Assembly: GCA_964368075.1 (NCBI GenBank)
Contig: CAYJAD010000010.1
Span: 3,327 to 67,326 of the forward strand
Direction: 5' to 3'
From: CAYJAD01 sp964368075
GTDB lineage: Bacteria; Desulfobacterota; Desulfovibrionia; Desulfovibrionales; Desulfovibrionaceae
Length of the DNA stretch: 64,000 nt
This document shows positions 33,545 through 42,804 of the stretch, piece by piece. A model generated the notes under the pieces. The model worked only from the letters and a program-made list of their open reading frames with translations, was not told where the DNA came from and made no database searches. How positions within the stretch are numbered: the stretch's first letter is position 1; every line of letters starts with the position of its first letter. A program made the translations under genes and the position numbers.

Positions 33545-35923
33545 TTATACAACTCCACTTTCCAGCTTTGTACTTTCCACCAAAATAGTAATATCGTTAT
33601 CGGAGTTATTAAATTCTACAAAATCTCTACCACCAATATTTTGCGTTGTCCCTTGTGACCAACCATCTTTAGGAACAACCACTTCATCATTTTCATTCTT
33701 GCTTATGCCAATTTCTTGAAGTATTTCAGCACTACTTTGCCCTTCTACACCTTCGCCAAGTACCACCATTTCCATACCTGAAACGGAACCGTCTTCCATT
33801 TTATCAATAACTGCTGCTTTATCGCTCTGACTGCCTAAAAGAACATCTAGGTTTAAATCGCCGCCACCGCCATCGTCATCGGTTCCACCAAGCACAAGAA
33901 CATCACTGGCATCAAAGTTAATGACATCACTACCAAGGCCACCTTCAAGAGTATCTGCCCCTGCACCGCCTACAAGAAAGTCATTTCCTGAGCCGCCATA
34001 GAGGGCATCATCCCCCTCTCCACCATACAAGAAATCATTCCCCTCATTCCCAAGCAAGGTATCGTCGCCACCAAGGCCCATGAGAATTTCATCTGAAATA
34101 CCGCCATCAATGGTGTCATTAGCAGAATCCCCCATGAGGGTATTGGCAGAGTGCGCAGGCGTGATGTTAATATCTACAGAAGCTGTGCTACCATTGCTAT
34201 CTACGCCGCCCACACTTAAGGTAATTTCTTCGCTAAAGGCCTCATGCTGTACCATGGTCCATTCACCGCTGTCTGAATCCAAAGTAAAAGTAAATTGTGC
34301 CTTACCTCCGGCTTCTCCCACTAGAGTATTGGTGGCCGGATCTAGAGTTAATGCCACTTCTTGACCATTAATGCTTATGCTGGTTTCTGTGCTTACAGTG
34401 CCATCTGCACCAATATTCACCTTAGTTCCGTCTATCGAAAGGCCATCAAAGTAAAATTGTTCAAAGCCGTCCATGGCAGTAGCGCTCACTTGACCGGAAG
34501 CCTCTGCCACATCTTGATGAGGTGTCAAAAAAGTTAAGTTTCTAACAAAAAAATCGCTATTATTATCTAAATGCCAGTTACTCGTTGCGCTTCGACCTGC
34601 ACCATTATCCACAGCCGAAATAACAATACTGTCAAAACTTATATTGGGGTTTTCCACAAGGGCATAGCCATCGGCACTACCAGTAACTGTAATAGATGTT
34701 TGTAAAACACCATTAAGGTAAAATTGTACAAGAGCTCCTTCATCAACGTCGTCATGACCTCTTGCCGTGGAATATAAATTATCAAGCTCTATATTCACAC
34801 CATAGGCCACTTCTCCCGGAGGCAATTCAAAAATAATAGCTTCTGAAAATTCTGAGCCATCATCTTTATGTTCATAGCCAAGCTCGCTCCAACTTTCGTC
34901 ACCGCCTGCTACACCTATGCCGCCACCCCCTTTTTCGGCGCCGTTCCAACCACTGCGTTGATGCACATCTAAGGAGTAACTCTGGCCCGGGCGCGTATCA
35001 GAAACATCTCTTTCAAAGGAAAGATATGGATTCTCCACTTCAACCCCGCCAACGTCCTTATACATGAGTTTGCCACCCCTTATGCTAATGCCACCCATTT
35101 TGGAAGGATCGTCTAAATCTTTATTTGTTTTATCTCCCCCTCCCCATGTGTCACCAGAAAAGTCTAGCGAACCGGCATAATATGGTTCTATGGGAGTAAC
35201 GGTAACATTTTCTGCTTGTCCGCCAAGAGTCACCTCGTGATCTACAGGAGGCGGAGCTATAGGAGGAGCAGGAGGAGATGCTTCACCCTCAACGCCGTTG
35301 TTATCGGCATTATTATTGCCTGCGCCACTGTTGTCTGAACCACTGTTGCTTGCGTTGCTATTGCCTGTGTCATTATTACCGGCATCGTTACTTCCCGTGC
35401 CACTATTATCCGCATTATTGCCAGTCGGTTCACTTTGACCGGCCGTACCTAAGTCATTAACAATAAGGCTTTCACCATTACCGCCATCACTAGCAACACT
35501 GAGAGGACTGGCAGATGCTGGACTTGGGGCAGACGAGTCATTTTCTGAATCAAGGCCCCCTATGCGATTTACGCCACCCAATAACTCACCGGATTCTAAA
35601 CCAACACTGTTACCGCTGTTCACAGTTACAGATTCATTACCTGCAGCTGGCATGAGCTCTTCCCCTAAAGTTGCAAAAAAGCTTTCTCCGGAAACAGCTT
35701 CCCCATTTATAACAAGCTCTGGCATATTTTCGCTTGAATATGTTGTATAAAAATCCGCAAGCTCAATGCGCGAGCCATCTTCAAAGGAAATGACAAGCAT
35801 ATCATCTCTACGTTCAAGCGTAGCTTCAGTGGGCTTAAATTCAAAAACCAAGCGATCCGTAGCTTGAGGAACCAAGTTTGTTACCTGTAGAGCAGCAGGT
35901 TTCTGTAAAGAGAGATTGGCCAT
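33545..35923 (-). CDS. RTX-type secreted surface protein (type I secretion substrate)
   Basis: 792 residues, very acidic, without a signal peptide or cysteines in the visible core, as usual for type I substrates. The N-terminus (LVFEFKPTEATLERRDDMLVISFEDGSRIELADF) looks like the retention/anchor region of RTX adhesins. A low-complexity Asn/Gly/Ser/Asp linker spans about residues 165-215. A beta-sandwich carbohydrate-binding-like central part is followed by five calcium nonapeptides near 616-661 (LLGNEGNDF, LYGGEGDDA, LYGGSGNDF, LVGGAGADT, LEGGLGSDV). The C-terminus carries a secretion signal. No ABC exporter or LapD/LapG system is in the window. It is small for an adhesin and may be a surface-bound enzyme or adhesin. 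Confidence 0.85.
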   Translation of the reverse strand: MANLSLQKPAALQVTNLVPQATDRLVFEFKPTEATLERRDDMLVISFEDGSRIELADFYTTYSSENMPELVINGEAVSGESFFATLGEELMPAAGNESVTVNSGNSVGLESGELLGGVNRIGGLDSENDSSAPSPASASPLSVASDGGNGESLIVNDLGTAGQSEPTGNNADNSGTGSNDAGNNDTGNSNASNSGSDNSGAGNNNADNNGVEGEASPPAPPIAPPPVDHEVTLGGQAENVTVTPIEPYYAGSLDFSGDTWGGGDKTNKDLDDPSKMGGISIRGGKLMYKDVGGVEVENPYLSFERDVSDTRPGQSYSLDVHQRSGWNGAEKGGGGIGVAGGDESWSELGYEHKDDGSEFSEAIIFELPPGEVAYGVNIELDNLYSTARGHDDVDEGALVQFYLNGVLQTSITVTGSADGYALVENPNISFDSIVISAVDNGAGRSATSNWHLDNNSDFFVRNLTFLTPHQDVAEASGQVSATAMDGFEQFYFDGLSIDGTKVNIGADGTVSTETSISINGQEVALTLDPATNTLVGEAGGKAQFTFTLDSDSGEWTMVQHEAFSEEITLSVGGVDSNGSTASVDINITPAHSANTLMGDSANDTIDGGISDEILMGLGGDDTLLGNEGNDFLYGGEGDDALYGGSGNDFLVGGAGADTLEGGLGSDVINFDASDVLVLGGTDDDGGGGDLNLDVLLGSQSDKAAVIDKMEDGSVSGMEMVVLGEGVEGQSSAEILQEIGISKNENDEVVVPKDGWSQGTTQNIGGRDFVEFNNSDNDITILVESTKLESGVV

Positions 35924-36062
35924 AAGAAAATCCTTTAAGTTTTGAAACTAAAATGGTGGTATACAGTGTTTTCTATAAAAATTACGCTAAATCACACAAA
36001 AAAAACACAATATTAATACTTGCCAACTTTGTCAAGGTTACTATGAAAAAACCATAGATTTG

Positions 36063-38144
36063 CTACCATTTATATGTAGATATTCGCTCAAAGTTTGTGA
36101 TGCTTTCATACAACTCTGCATACCTTTGCGCTCCCTTGGTAAGGGAAAATTGCTCTAAGGCGTATGCACGACATAATCTGCGAGTGAAAGGCTTGGTACT
36201 TTGCGCATAAGCCCAAAGAATGCCTTGTAACAATTGTTCTACGTTTTGAGAAGCTGCTAAATATCCTGTTTCTTCATGGCGTATCATCTCACCGATACCG
36301 CCATTGGCAAAAGCCACTACAGGTGTACCGCAAGCCAGAGCTTCACAAATAACATTGGGTTGGTTGTCTTCCAATGAAGGTACAAGCACAGCATCCGCTG
36401 CATTATATATGGTTGCCATTTGTTCTCTATCATCAACGTGTCCAAGACATTTTACCGTAATTCCAGTATTAGTGAATTCTGGTGCAGCACTATTTCCCAA
36501 CATAAATACTACTATTTTTTCTTTTAGGGCTGTGTTAGCTAAAGTTTGTAAAAGCCTTACAAGGTATCCCCCGCCCTTTCTTGTATTAGTAAGGCTTTGA
36601 GAAGCAAACATTAAAGCCAAGTGTTCTGATTCAAGCCCTAGCTGCTGGCGAATTAAATCTCTTTGTAAAGGACGAAATACATGCAAAGGCTGAGCATAAG
36701 GTATATGATGCACAGGGAATCGCCCCAACAAAGCGCTTTTCTTAACCTCTTCTGCCAGCCAGACACTAGGCGTTACCACATGAATATCCAGCTCACGATA
36801 GGCCGTCATACGAGCACGCCATGTATTAAAGGCAAGGTCACGTTTTTGTGTTGAACCTAACTCAGGACAAGCGCCACACATTTTTTCAAATTTACGGCAT
36901 CCATTGCTGTAGTGACATCCTCCCGTAAAGGCGTTCATATCGTGCAAAGTCCAAACAATTTTTTTTCCGCGCAAATACTCAAGGCAAAGCGATGGATCGA
37001 GCATGCCTGCTACCCAATGCAGATGTATAATATCTGTATCTTCTAAAAAAGGAACAGACTCTAAGGGAATGCATTGTCCCGGAATGGAAAAATACTCTGA
37101 ACCTTGCGGACGTTGTGGATATTGTTTCATCATTTGAGATAGCTTTTGCTTACAACCAATTAATTCTTTACGAACAGATTTTTCAGCTTGATGACCATCT
37201 ATAGAGATGCCCCCACCCGCAGGTGTAGGCTGTGACGGAATAACATGCACTCTATTTTGAAAAAACTGTTGATGTGCCACATACATGTGACTTTTAACAT
37301 CAATTGTATGTAAAGCTTCTTGCAAGCGCAAAGCAGCAATAGCCGCGCCACCATTATCGGTGGTGGAAAACATAGTTACGCGCACAGTCTTTTTTTGCGA
37401 TCTAACTCTTTTTTTAGCTTCCATGAAAAAAGAGTCGGGTTTGCGTATGCATCCATCATCTTGAGTATCAAGACCAAAGCGTGTTATTTCAGGTAATGCA
37501 CTTTCATTATGAGCTACTTGCTGTATATCATCAAAACCATGTTGACTTAACAATGCCCTCAAAGAGATGGCATCGTACATCCATTTATGAGTTTCACCAC
37601 CCAAAAGAAAGCCTGTATCCACAGGGGGTAAAGCCGTTTTAGGTTTAAAGGGTACTTGCCTTTTAGCATGAGCCATACCAAGCTTTGCTTCTTTGCCTAA
37701 ACGCTCGATAATAAAATCTTCTTGAAGTACAGAAGGTTGTTGCCACCAATTAAGCATTTCCCCACCGCTATAACTACGCGTAAGCTGGTCGATAAGTTCC
37801 ACCACCATCCATTGGTGGCGTTGTTCGGCTCCTTGTTCACCACGGCGTGCGGCCTCTAAATTTTCCAAATAAGCCCGAGCAATATTTTCTAAATCAGGCA
37901 CTACCACCCGCAAGAGGCCACCGGGACGCAACACTCGATGACATTCTGCAATGAAAAATTCCCCCCAAGCCTTGGGCATATGCTCCAATACATGTGAATG
38001 GTACACAACATCGAAACTTTCATCCGCAAAAGGAATACCTAAGCGCAAATCATACGCGAGCACCTTACCGCCATGGTCAATAAAGTCCACATTAACCCAA
38101 TCTTCATGAAAGGTGGCACCACAACCAAGGTTGAGCATACGCAT
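36063..38144 (-). CDS. Fusion of SAM methyltransferase and GT4 glycosyltransferase
   Basis: 693 residues with two enzymes in one chain. Residues 1-235 are a class I methyltransferase (LNLGCGATFHEDWVNVD at the start, FDVVYHSHVLEHM, RVLRPGGLLRVVVPDLE). Residues 250-690 are a GT-B family 4 glycosyltransferase (TTDNGGAAIAALRL, LHDMNAFTGGCHYSNGC with a CxxC-rich loop, TNTRKGGGYLVRLL, AADAVLVPSLEDNQPNVICEALACGTPVVAF). AAAAGGA lies before the ATG. It is the last gene of the glycan cluster, 158 bp after the WbpD-like gene. The fusion suggests a sugar methylated during or after transfer, such as an O-antigen or glycoprotein glycan cap. Substrates unknown. Confidence 0.85.
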   Translation of the reverse strand: MRMLNLGCGATFHEDWVNVDFIDHGGKVLAYDLRLGIPFADESFDVVYHSHVLEHMPKAWGEFFIAECHRVLRPGGLLRVVVPDLENIARAYLENLEAARRGEQGAEQRHQWMVVELIDQLTRSYSGGEMLNWWQQPSVLQEDFIIERLGKEAKLGMAHAKRQVPFKPKTALPPVDTGFLLGGETHKWMYDAISLRALLSQHGFDDIQQVAHNESALPEITRFGLDTQDDGCIRKPDSFFMEAKKRVRSQKKTVRVTMFSTTDNGGAAIAALRLQEALHTIDVKSHMYVAHQQFFQNRVHVIPSQPTPAGGGISIDGHQAEKSVRKELIGCKQKLSQMMKQYPQRPQGSEYFSIPGQCIPLESVPFLEDTDIIHLHWVAGMLDPSLCLEYLRGKKIVWTLHDMNAFTGGCHYSNGCRKFEKMCGACPELGSTQKRDLAFNTWRARMTAYRELDIHVVTPSVWLAEEVKKSALLGRFPVHHIPYAQPLHVFRPLQRDLIRQQLGLESEHLALMFASQSLTNTRKGGGYLVRLLQTLANTALKEKIVVFMLGNSAAPEFTNTGITVKCLGHVDDREQMATIYNAADAVLVPSLEDNQPNVICEALACGTPVVAFANGGIGEMIRHEETGYLAASQNVEQLLQGILWAYAQSTKPFTRRLCRAYALEQFSLTKGAQRYAELYESITNFERISTYKW

Positions 38145-38302
38145 AGAGTATTTTTCCTTTTAAATGTATCAGTTTGTTGTCAGCTCATTCAGGAGATGTG
38201 CATACTTCTAAGATATTAAGGGGGCACTGGTTTTTATAGTTCAGTTAGAAAGGGTAGGAGAATAATAGGCACATCTCTTTTCATTATAACTATTATTTGT
38301 TG

Positions 38303-38878
38303 TTATGAGTTTATATTCTCATCTAACACATGCACACCGTCGGATGTTTTGGTATAATGTAATTTACATGCTGGGCAAATCATGTGTATCAATTTTTCAC
38401 CGCATTGACACACATAACCATGCACTCGTGCAGGATTGCCATACACAAGAGCATAATCAGGAACATCCTTGGTTACCACGGCGCCAGCGCCCACAAAGGC
38501 GTATGCACCAATGGTTACACCACATACAATGGTACAATTGGCTCCAAGACTTGCCCCTTTGCGTACGAGAGTTGGGAGAGCTTCTTCCATGCGGCGAATA
38601 TGCGCACGAGGATTATACACATTGGTAAACACCATGCTAGGCCCACAAAAAACATCGTCTTCTAAGGTAACGCCCTTATATACACTAACATTGTTTTGAA
38701 TTTTACAGCCATTACCAACGTATACATCGGGACCTATAACTACATTTTGCCCTATATTGCAATTTTTACCTATGGTTGTGCGCGATAATATATGAGAAAA
38801 ATGCCAAATTTTCGTATTTTCACCAATATTGACGTCTTCATCTACATACGCACTCTCATGTACATTAGGTATGCTCAT
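38303..38878 (-). CDS. WbpD-like N-acetyltransferase
   Basis: 191 residues with a left-handed beta helix of hexapeptide repeats (VNIGENTKIWHFSHI, TTIGKNCNIGQNVVIG, GNGCKIQNNVSVYKGV). It matches the 3-N-acetyltransferases (WbpD/WlbB) that acetylate UDP-2-acetamido-3-amino-glucuronate. A short C-terminal extension with four cysteines (CQCGEK, CPACKLHY) looks like a zinc ribbon, as in some family members. Its ATG overlaps the stop of the aminotransferase gene (ATGA), so the two are coupled. With the preceding dehydrogenase and aminotransferase it completes a diacetamido-sugar pathway. Confidence 0.88.
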   Translation of the reverse strand: MSIPNVHESAYVDEDVNIGENTKIWHFSHILSRTTIGKNCNIGQNVVIGPDVYVGNGCKIQNNVSVYKGVTLEDDVFCGPSMVFTNVYNPRAHIRRMEEALPTLVRKGASLGANCTIVCGVTIGAYAFVGAGAVVTKDVPDYALVYGNPARVHGYVCQCGEKLIHMICPACKLHYTKTSDGVHVLDENINS

Positions 38879-40044
38879 GCTAAAGCTTCCCCTATGGCAG
38901 CAGCGACAATTTCCGCGTCATTTTTTGTTAGGTAGGGATGAAAAGGCAAAGCTAAAATACACTGCGACGCTTCATAGGCATGGGGCATATCCTCTAAAGC
39001 ATAGCCTAAATGTGTAAACACCGTGAGCGCGTGTTGTGGTTTAGGATAGTAGATATTCGTAGGAATGCCCTTTTCTTGTAAGTATTGCATTACAAGTTCT
39101 CTTTTTTCTTTGGGAAGCAAAATACAATATTGCGCCCAAGCACTTATATTTTTAGCATGTACATAAGGCAAAATCACATGTTCACATCCTGCAAGTGCTT
39201 CGGCATAATACGTGGCTACTTGCTGACGCAATTGCACTTCTTCTGCAAAAATTTCTAACTTTGCTAATAAAATGGCGGCTTGTAACGTGTCTAATCGTCC
39301 ATTGATGCCCACTCGTATATTGTCATATTTATCTACCCCCTTACCGTGCACTCTAATAGAGCGTAAAGCATGGGCAAGATCTGCATCATTGGTAAAAATG
39401 GCTCCTCCGTCACCATAGCCTCCTAAGGGCTTGGCGGGGAAAAAACTTGTGGCCGCAGCATGACAGGAAAGATTGCAAGTGTTCACACCTTGTTGAGAGC
39501 CTCCAAAGGATTGCGCAGCATCTTCTAATACGAGAAGATTATACTTTTTGCTTACAGCTAAAATCTCTGCATAATCAGCGGCCTGTCCAAAAAGATCTAC
39601 AGGAATAACAACCTTAGGCTGCAACTTTGTTTCCAAAGCAGCCTTCGGTAGAGGATAAATGCTTGCATCTTGCTTTTGCACCGCTTGTATGGCTCTTTCT
39701 AAAAGATCAGAGCGCATATTGAATGTTTGTGGGTCAATATCTACAAAGATAGGGGTTGCGCCTAATAAGCAAGGCATTTCAGCCGTAGCAAAAAAAGTAA
39801 AGGGTGGCATGAATACAGCATCACCTGCTTTAACATTCCAAGCCATCAATACCATAAGCAAGGCATCAGTACCGGATGCACAACTGATACAATATGTTGC
39901 CCCTGTATACTGACACAAATTTTTTTCTAACTCTTGAACCTCTGGCCCCATAATATATTGACCATGATCTAATACGGTTTTAATGCGCGCATCTATACTT
40001 TTGCGAAGACGTTTCTGCTGTGTTGTTAAATCAATAAATTGCAT
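38875..40044 (-). CDS. DegT/DnrJ-family aminotransferase, WbpE-like
   Basis: 389-residue PLP-dependent sugar aminotransferase. The internal-aldimine lysine lies in ATSFFPAKPLGGYGDGG, with LEDAAQSFGG upstream and the SGTDALLMVLMAW substrate region near residue 60. In the pathway of diacetamido-glucuronic acid it would convert the 3-keto sugar made by the WbpB-like enzyme. It lies 51 bp downstream of that gene and overlaps the acetyltransferase by 4 bp. Assignment to WbpE rather than another DegT enzyme rests on the neighbours. Confidence 0.88.
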   Translation of the reverse strand: MQFIDLTTQQKRLRKSIDARIKTVLDHGQYIMGPEVQELEKNLCQYTGATYCISCASGTDALLMVLMAWNVKAGDAVFMPPFTFFATAEMPCLLGATPIFVDIDPQTFNMRSDLLERAIQAVQKQDASIYPLPKAALETKLQPKVVIPVDLFGQAADYAEILAVSKKYNLLVLEDAAQSFGGSQQGVNTCNLSCHAAATSFFPAKPLGGYGDGGAIFTNDADLAHALRSIRVHGKGVDKYDNIRVGINGRLDTLQAAILLAKLEIFAEEVQLRQQVATYYAEALAGCEHVILPYVHAKNISAWAQYCILLPKEKRELVMQYLQEKGIPTNIYYPKPQHALTVFTHLGYALEDMPHAYEASQCILALPFHPYLTKNDAEIVAAAIGEALA

Positions 40045-40095
40045 GGTTCCCCTTTAGCAGTCTGCTCTATTTGCTACTATAGTAAAGGTCTACAA

Positions 40096-41148
40096 TTAAT
40101 ACTCTAGAGGCAAGGATATAGTTTTATTATCGCGAGCACTTAAATACGCTGCAATAAGTACCTCTAAAGAGTTTAGTCCTTCACGGCCATCGGTTTCAGG
40201 CTCAGCATCACCACGCAAGACATCAATAATATTTTTAAAGTATAAAGGGTGCCCAAAGCCGTACACAGACGTTGTTTGATAATTGGCATCTTTTATTTGC
40301 GCATCATAGTCTTTCTTTTCGGCAAAGTCCCATATTTGAATATCATTTACTGCTACTCCGCCCACGCGCACAGTGCCCTTTTCTCCAATAATGGTAATAG
40401 AGCCTTCGAGATTTTTAGGATAGGTAAGCATTGTTACTGCCATGGAACCTAAAGCACCAGAACGCCAACGCACATTGAGCACGCCAGAATCTTCTACTTG
40501 AATGTCTCTAGCCAAAGTACCTGTCATGGCTTGCACATCGGCTATGGGCCCAATAAGCCACTCAAGCAAATCAACATAGTGACTAGCTTGATTCATAAAA
40601 GCGCCGCCATCCATTTCCCATGTGCCGCGCCATTTAGCAGAATCATAATATTCTTGCGGGCGAGTCCAGAAAACATTTAAGTGAACCATAAAAATACGGC
40701 CAAAACGTTTTTCATCCACGGCACGCTTTAAAAGCTGCAAAGTATCATTACGACGATTTTGTTTAATAACAAAGAGGCGCACACTTGCATCATCGCACGC
40801 TTTTACCATGGCAAGGCCATCTTTCCAACGCGTTGCCATGGGCTTTTCAGTAATGACGTGCTTTCCAGCCTTGGCAGCGGCAATGGTTTGGTTTGCATGC
40901 AAACCGGAAGGGGTGCATAAAGATATGACATCGCAGTCGCATTCTAAAAGCAGTTTATTGAAACAAGTATACCCTTGCACCCCATATGTATCCATATGTT
41001 CTTGCAAAACAGTTTGGTTGTCATCGCACACAGCCACGAGTTCAAAATCATCCGCGTGTTTTTCTAAAGAACCAAAATGGTTTTTAGAAATACGCCCACA
41101 TCCAACAATGGCAATTTTAATTTTTCTACCGGTGATAATTGGAAACAT
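40096..41148 (-). CDS. Gfo/Idh/MocA-family oxidoreductase, WbpB-like
   Basis: 350 residues with an N-terminal Rossmann domain (KIAIVGCGRISKNHFGSLEKH) and the EKPMA motif (HVITEKPMATRW) containing the catalytic lysine. The C-terminal domain has GGAFMNQASHYVDLLEWLIGPI with its conserved histidine. By context it oxidises C3 of UDP-GlcNAcA (WbpB/WlbA role). A UDP-GlcNAc 6-dehydrogenase to make that substrate is not in the window. AGGTGG lies before the ATG at 41148. It begins the three-gene sugar-nucleotide block. Confidence 0.87.
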   Translation of the reverse strand: MFPIITGRKIKIAIVGCGRISKNHFGSLEKHADDFELVAVCDDNQTVLQEHMDTYGVQGYTCFNKLLLECDCDVISLCTPSGLHANQTIAAAKAGKHVITEKPMATRWKDGLAMVKACDDASVRLFVIKQNRRNDTLQLLKRAVDEKRFGRIFMVHLNVFWTRPQEYYDSAKWRGTWEMDGGAFMNQASHYVDLLEWLIGPIADVQAMTGTLARDIQVEDSGVLNVRWRSGALGSMAVTMLTYPKNLEGSITIIGEKGTVRVGGVAVNDIQIWDFAEKKDYDAQIKDANYQTTSVYGFGHPLYFKNIIDVLRGDAEPETDGREGLNSLEVLIAAYLSARDNKTISLPLEY

Positions 41149-41301
41149 TTTCCACCTACTATGTAAAAATTAACAAAAAAGTTCTTCTCGTAGCTAGATT
41201 AACACAATCACACCATAGCAACCTGTTCAGAAAAAATTTTCCGACAAGTTACTCAATTATGAGATGTATTCTTAATAATGTAACACCGCTAATTTAACAG
41301 C

Positions 41302-42519
41302 TTATTTTACTGTATCAGTTGTCACTTTTACTTCTTTCCGTAACTGTAAAGCAAGGTTTTCAAGGTGTTGTTGATCTTCTATTCGCAATTTATTCCTACT
41401 TTGCCATAAAGCTTCATAAACTTCATAAGCCCATTCATCTTTACATAAAATAGCACATTCCAAAGCAATAAAATACACTCCTGGACCATTATTTGATTCA
41501 CCAAGAGATTGTTTAAATATATTTAATGCGACGTGCATTTCACCATCTTGCATAAGAAATATGGCCACGTCTACATACTTGCCAGCAGGAATTATGCACG
41601 TATTTTTTCTGAGTATCTTCGAAAACTTTTTAACTCTTTTTATATCTCTTTGCTCTTGTGCAACTTTTCTACTAGCCATGGCGTAGACTAAAAACTGTTT
41701 CTCGCGCAAATACTTTAAGGTATGCTTAAATCGTTCTTCCATGCCATTAGGAAGTTTTTTAAAAAAAATACGTAACTGTTGCAATTTATAGCGCAAGGGA
41801 TTTTGAAAAACTAAATTTGTTAAGTGATCATTAGAGCACTCTAAATCTTCGTAATACATTGAAGTGACCTTGTCCACATACACTGTATTTGTAAAGCATA
41901 ATATTCTACGCCATAAGTCAAAATCAATAAGGCAACGTAATTTTTCATCAAACTTACCGGCTTTTTCAAAAAGCTCACGTTCATGTAGCGCCGAGATGCC
42001 TGTTATTTGATTAACTTCTAAAAGATTGGCAATATTCACATGACCATGACAAGGGATATATTCATCAATAGGAATAAAGTCCCCATTTTCGTTTTTGCGA
42101 CGACGAAAACATATAGAATTTGAATACGCAAAGCCACATTGTTTTTGCTCTAGCAAGGCAACCATGAGACTTTCTAAGTGATCTGGCATCCAAATATCAT
42201 CATCACCAAGGTAAGCAATATATTTACCCTTACTTAAAGAAAAGGCTGTATTTGCAGTATGTCCATACCCTTTATTTTGAGGATTATGCTGAAAAACAAT
42301 ACGAGGATCGTTAAATTTTTTAACAATATCATCCACAGGCTTCCCACCATCACAGACAAGGCACAATTCCCAATGAGGATAGGTTTGCATTCTTACACTT
42401 TCTATAGCCTGTTCAAGCCTATAACGACGGTTATACGTGGCCATAAGTACGGAAACTAAGGGCAGTGTAGTAGCATTTTTTGGAATTTCACGCGTATCTG
42501 AGTGTATCGATTGTGCCAT
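41302..42519 (-). CDS. Family 2 glycosyltransferase
   Basis: 405 residues with an N-terminal GT-A domain: PLVSVLMATYNRRYRLEQAI, SVRMQTYPHWEL, the DxD-bearing YLGDDDIWMPDH and ISALHERELFEKAGKFDEKL. The C-terminal 170 residues are helical and unfamiliar, possibly TPR-like. It starts the glycan cluster (AAGAGG before the ATG), 150 bp upstream of the wbpB-like gene, and probably adds a sugar to an O-antigen or a surface glycan. No membrane helices are evident. Confidence 0.88.
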   Translation of the reverse strand: MAQSIHSDTREIPKNATTLPLVSVLMATYNRRYRLEQAIESVRMQTYPHWELCLVCDGGKPVDDIVKKFNDPRIVFQHNPQNKGYGHTANTAFSLSKGKYIAYLGDDDIWMPDHLESLMVALLEQKQCGFAYSNSICFRRRKNENGDFIPIDEYIPCHGHVNIANLLEVNQITGISALHERELFEKAGKFDEKLRCLIDFDLWRRILCFTNTVYVDKVTSMYYEDLECSNDHLTNLVFQNPLRYKLQQLRIFFKKLPNGMEERFKHTLKYLREKQFLVYAMASRKVAQEQRDIKRVKKFSKILRKNTCIIPAGKYVDVAIFLMQDGEMHVALNIFKQSLGESNNGPGVYFIALECAILCKDEWAYEVYEALWQSRNKLRIEDQQHLENLALQLRKEVKVTTDTVK

Positions 42520-42751
42520 GACAAAAAGCCTCTTACTAAGAATTACATTTTTTTATAACAAAAGCAAAGCCAGCTTTGCATAGATGTCATACGCCATGAA
42601 AAACATATGCATTATACGACAAACCACAGGTACTTATAGCATTTTAGCTAGTACCTGTCCACATCTTTAAATAGTGCGTCACTTTTAAAAGCTTTGAAAA
42701 AAAAGTATAGGAACTTTTTATACAAGACACGAACAAAAATTTTCTCCAAAA

Positions 42752-42783
42752 AAAAAGCCTCTAAAACTATTCAGAGGCTTTTT
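42752..42783 (-). terminator. Terminator of the PEP-synthase-like gene
   Basis: Stem AAAAAGCCTCT (42752-42762) with AGAGGCTTTTT (42773-42783) and a 10-nt loop, followed in the minus direction by a run of U. Confidence 0.92.
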
Positions 42784-42804
42784 GTATTACGAAGTCTTAT
42801 ATGA

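Noticed and set aside
33545..35923. ORFs on the plus strand opposite the RTX gene
   Set aside because: Shadows of the Gly/Asp/Ser-rich repeats; no ribosome sites and biased composition.
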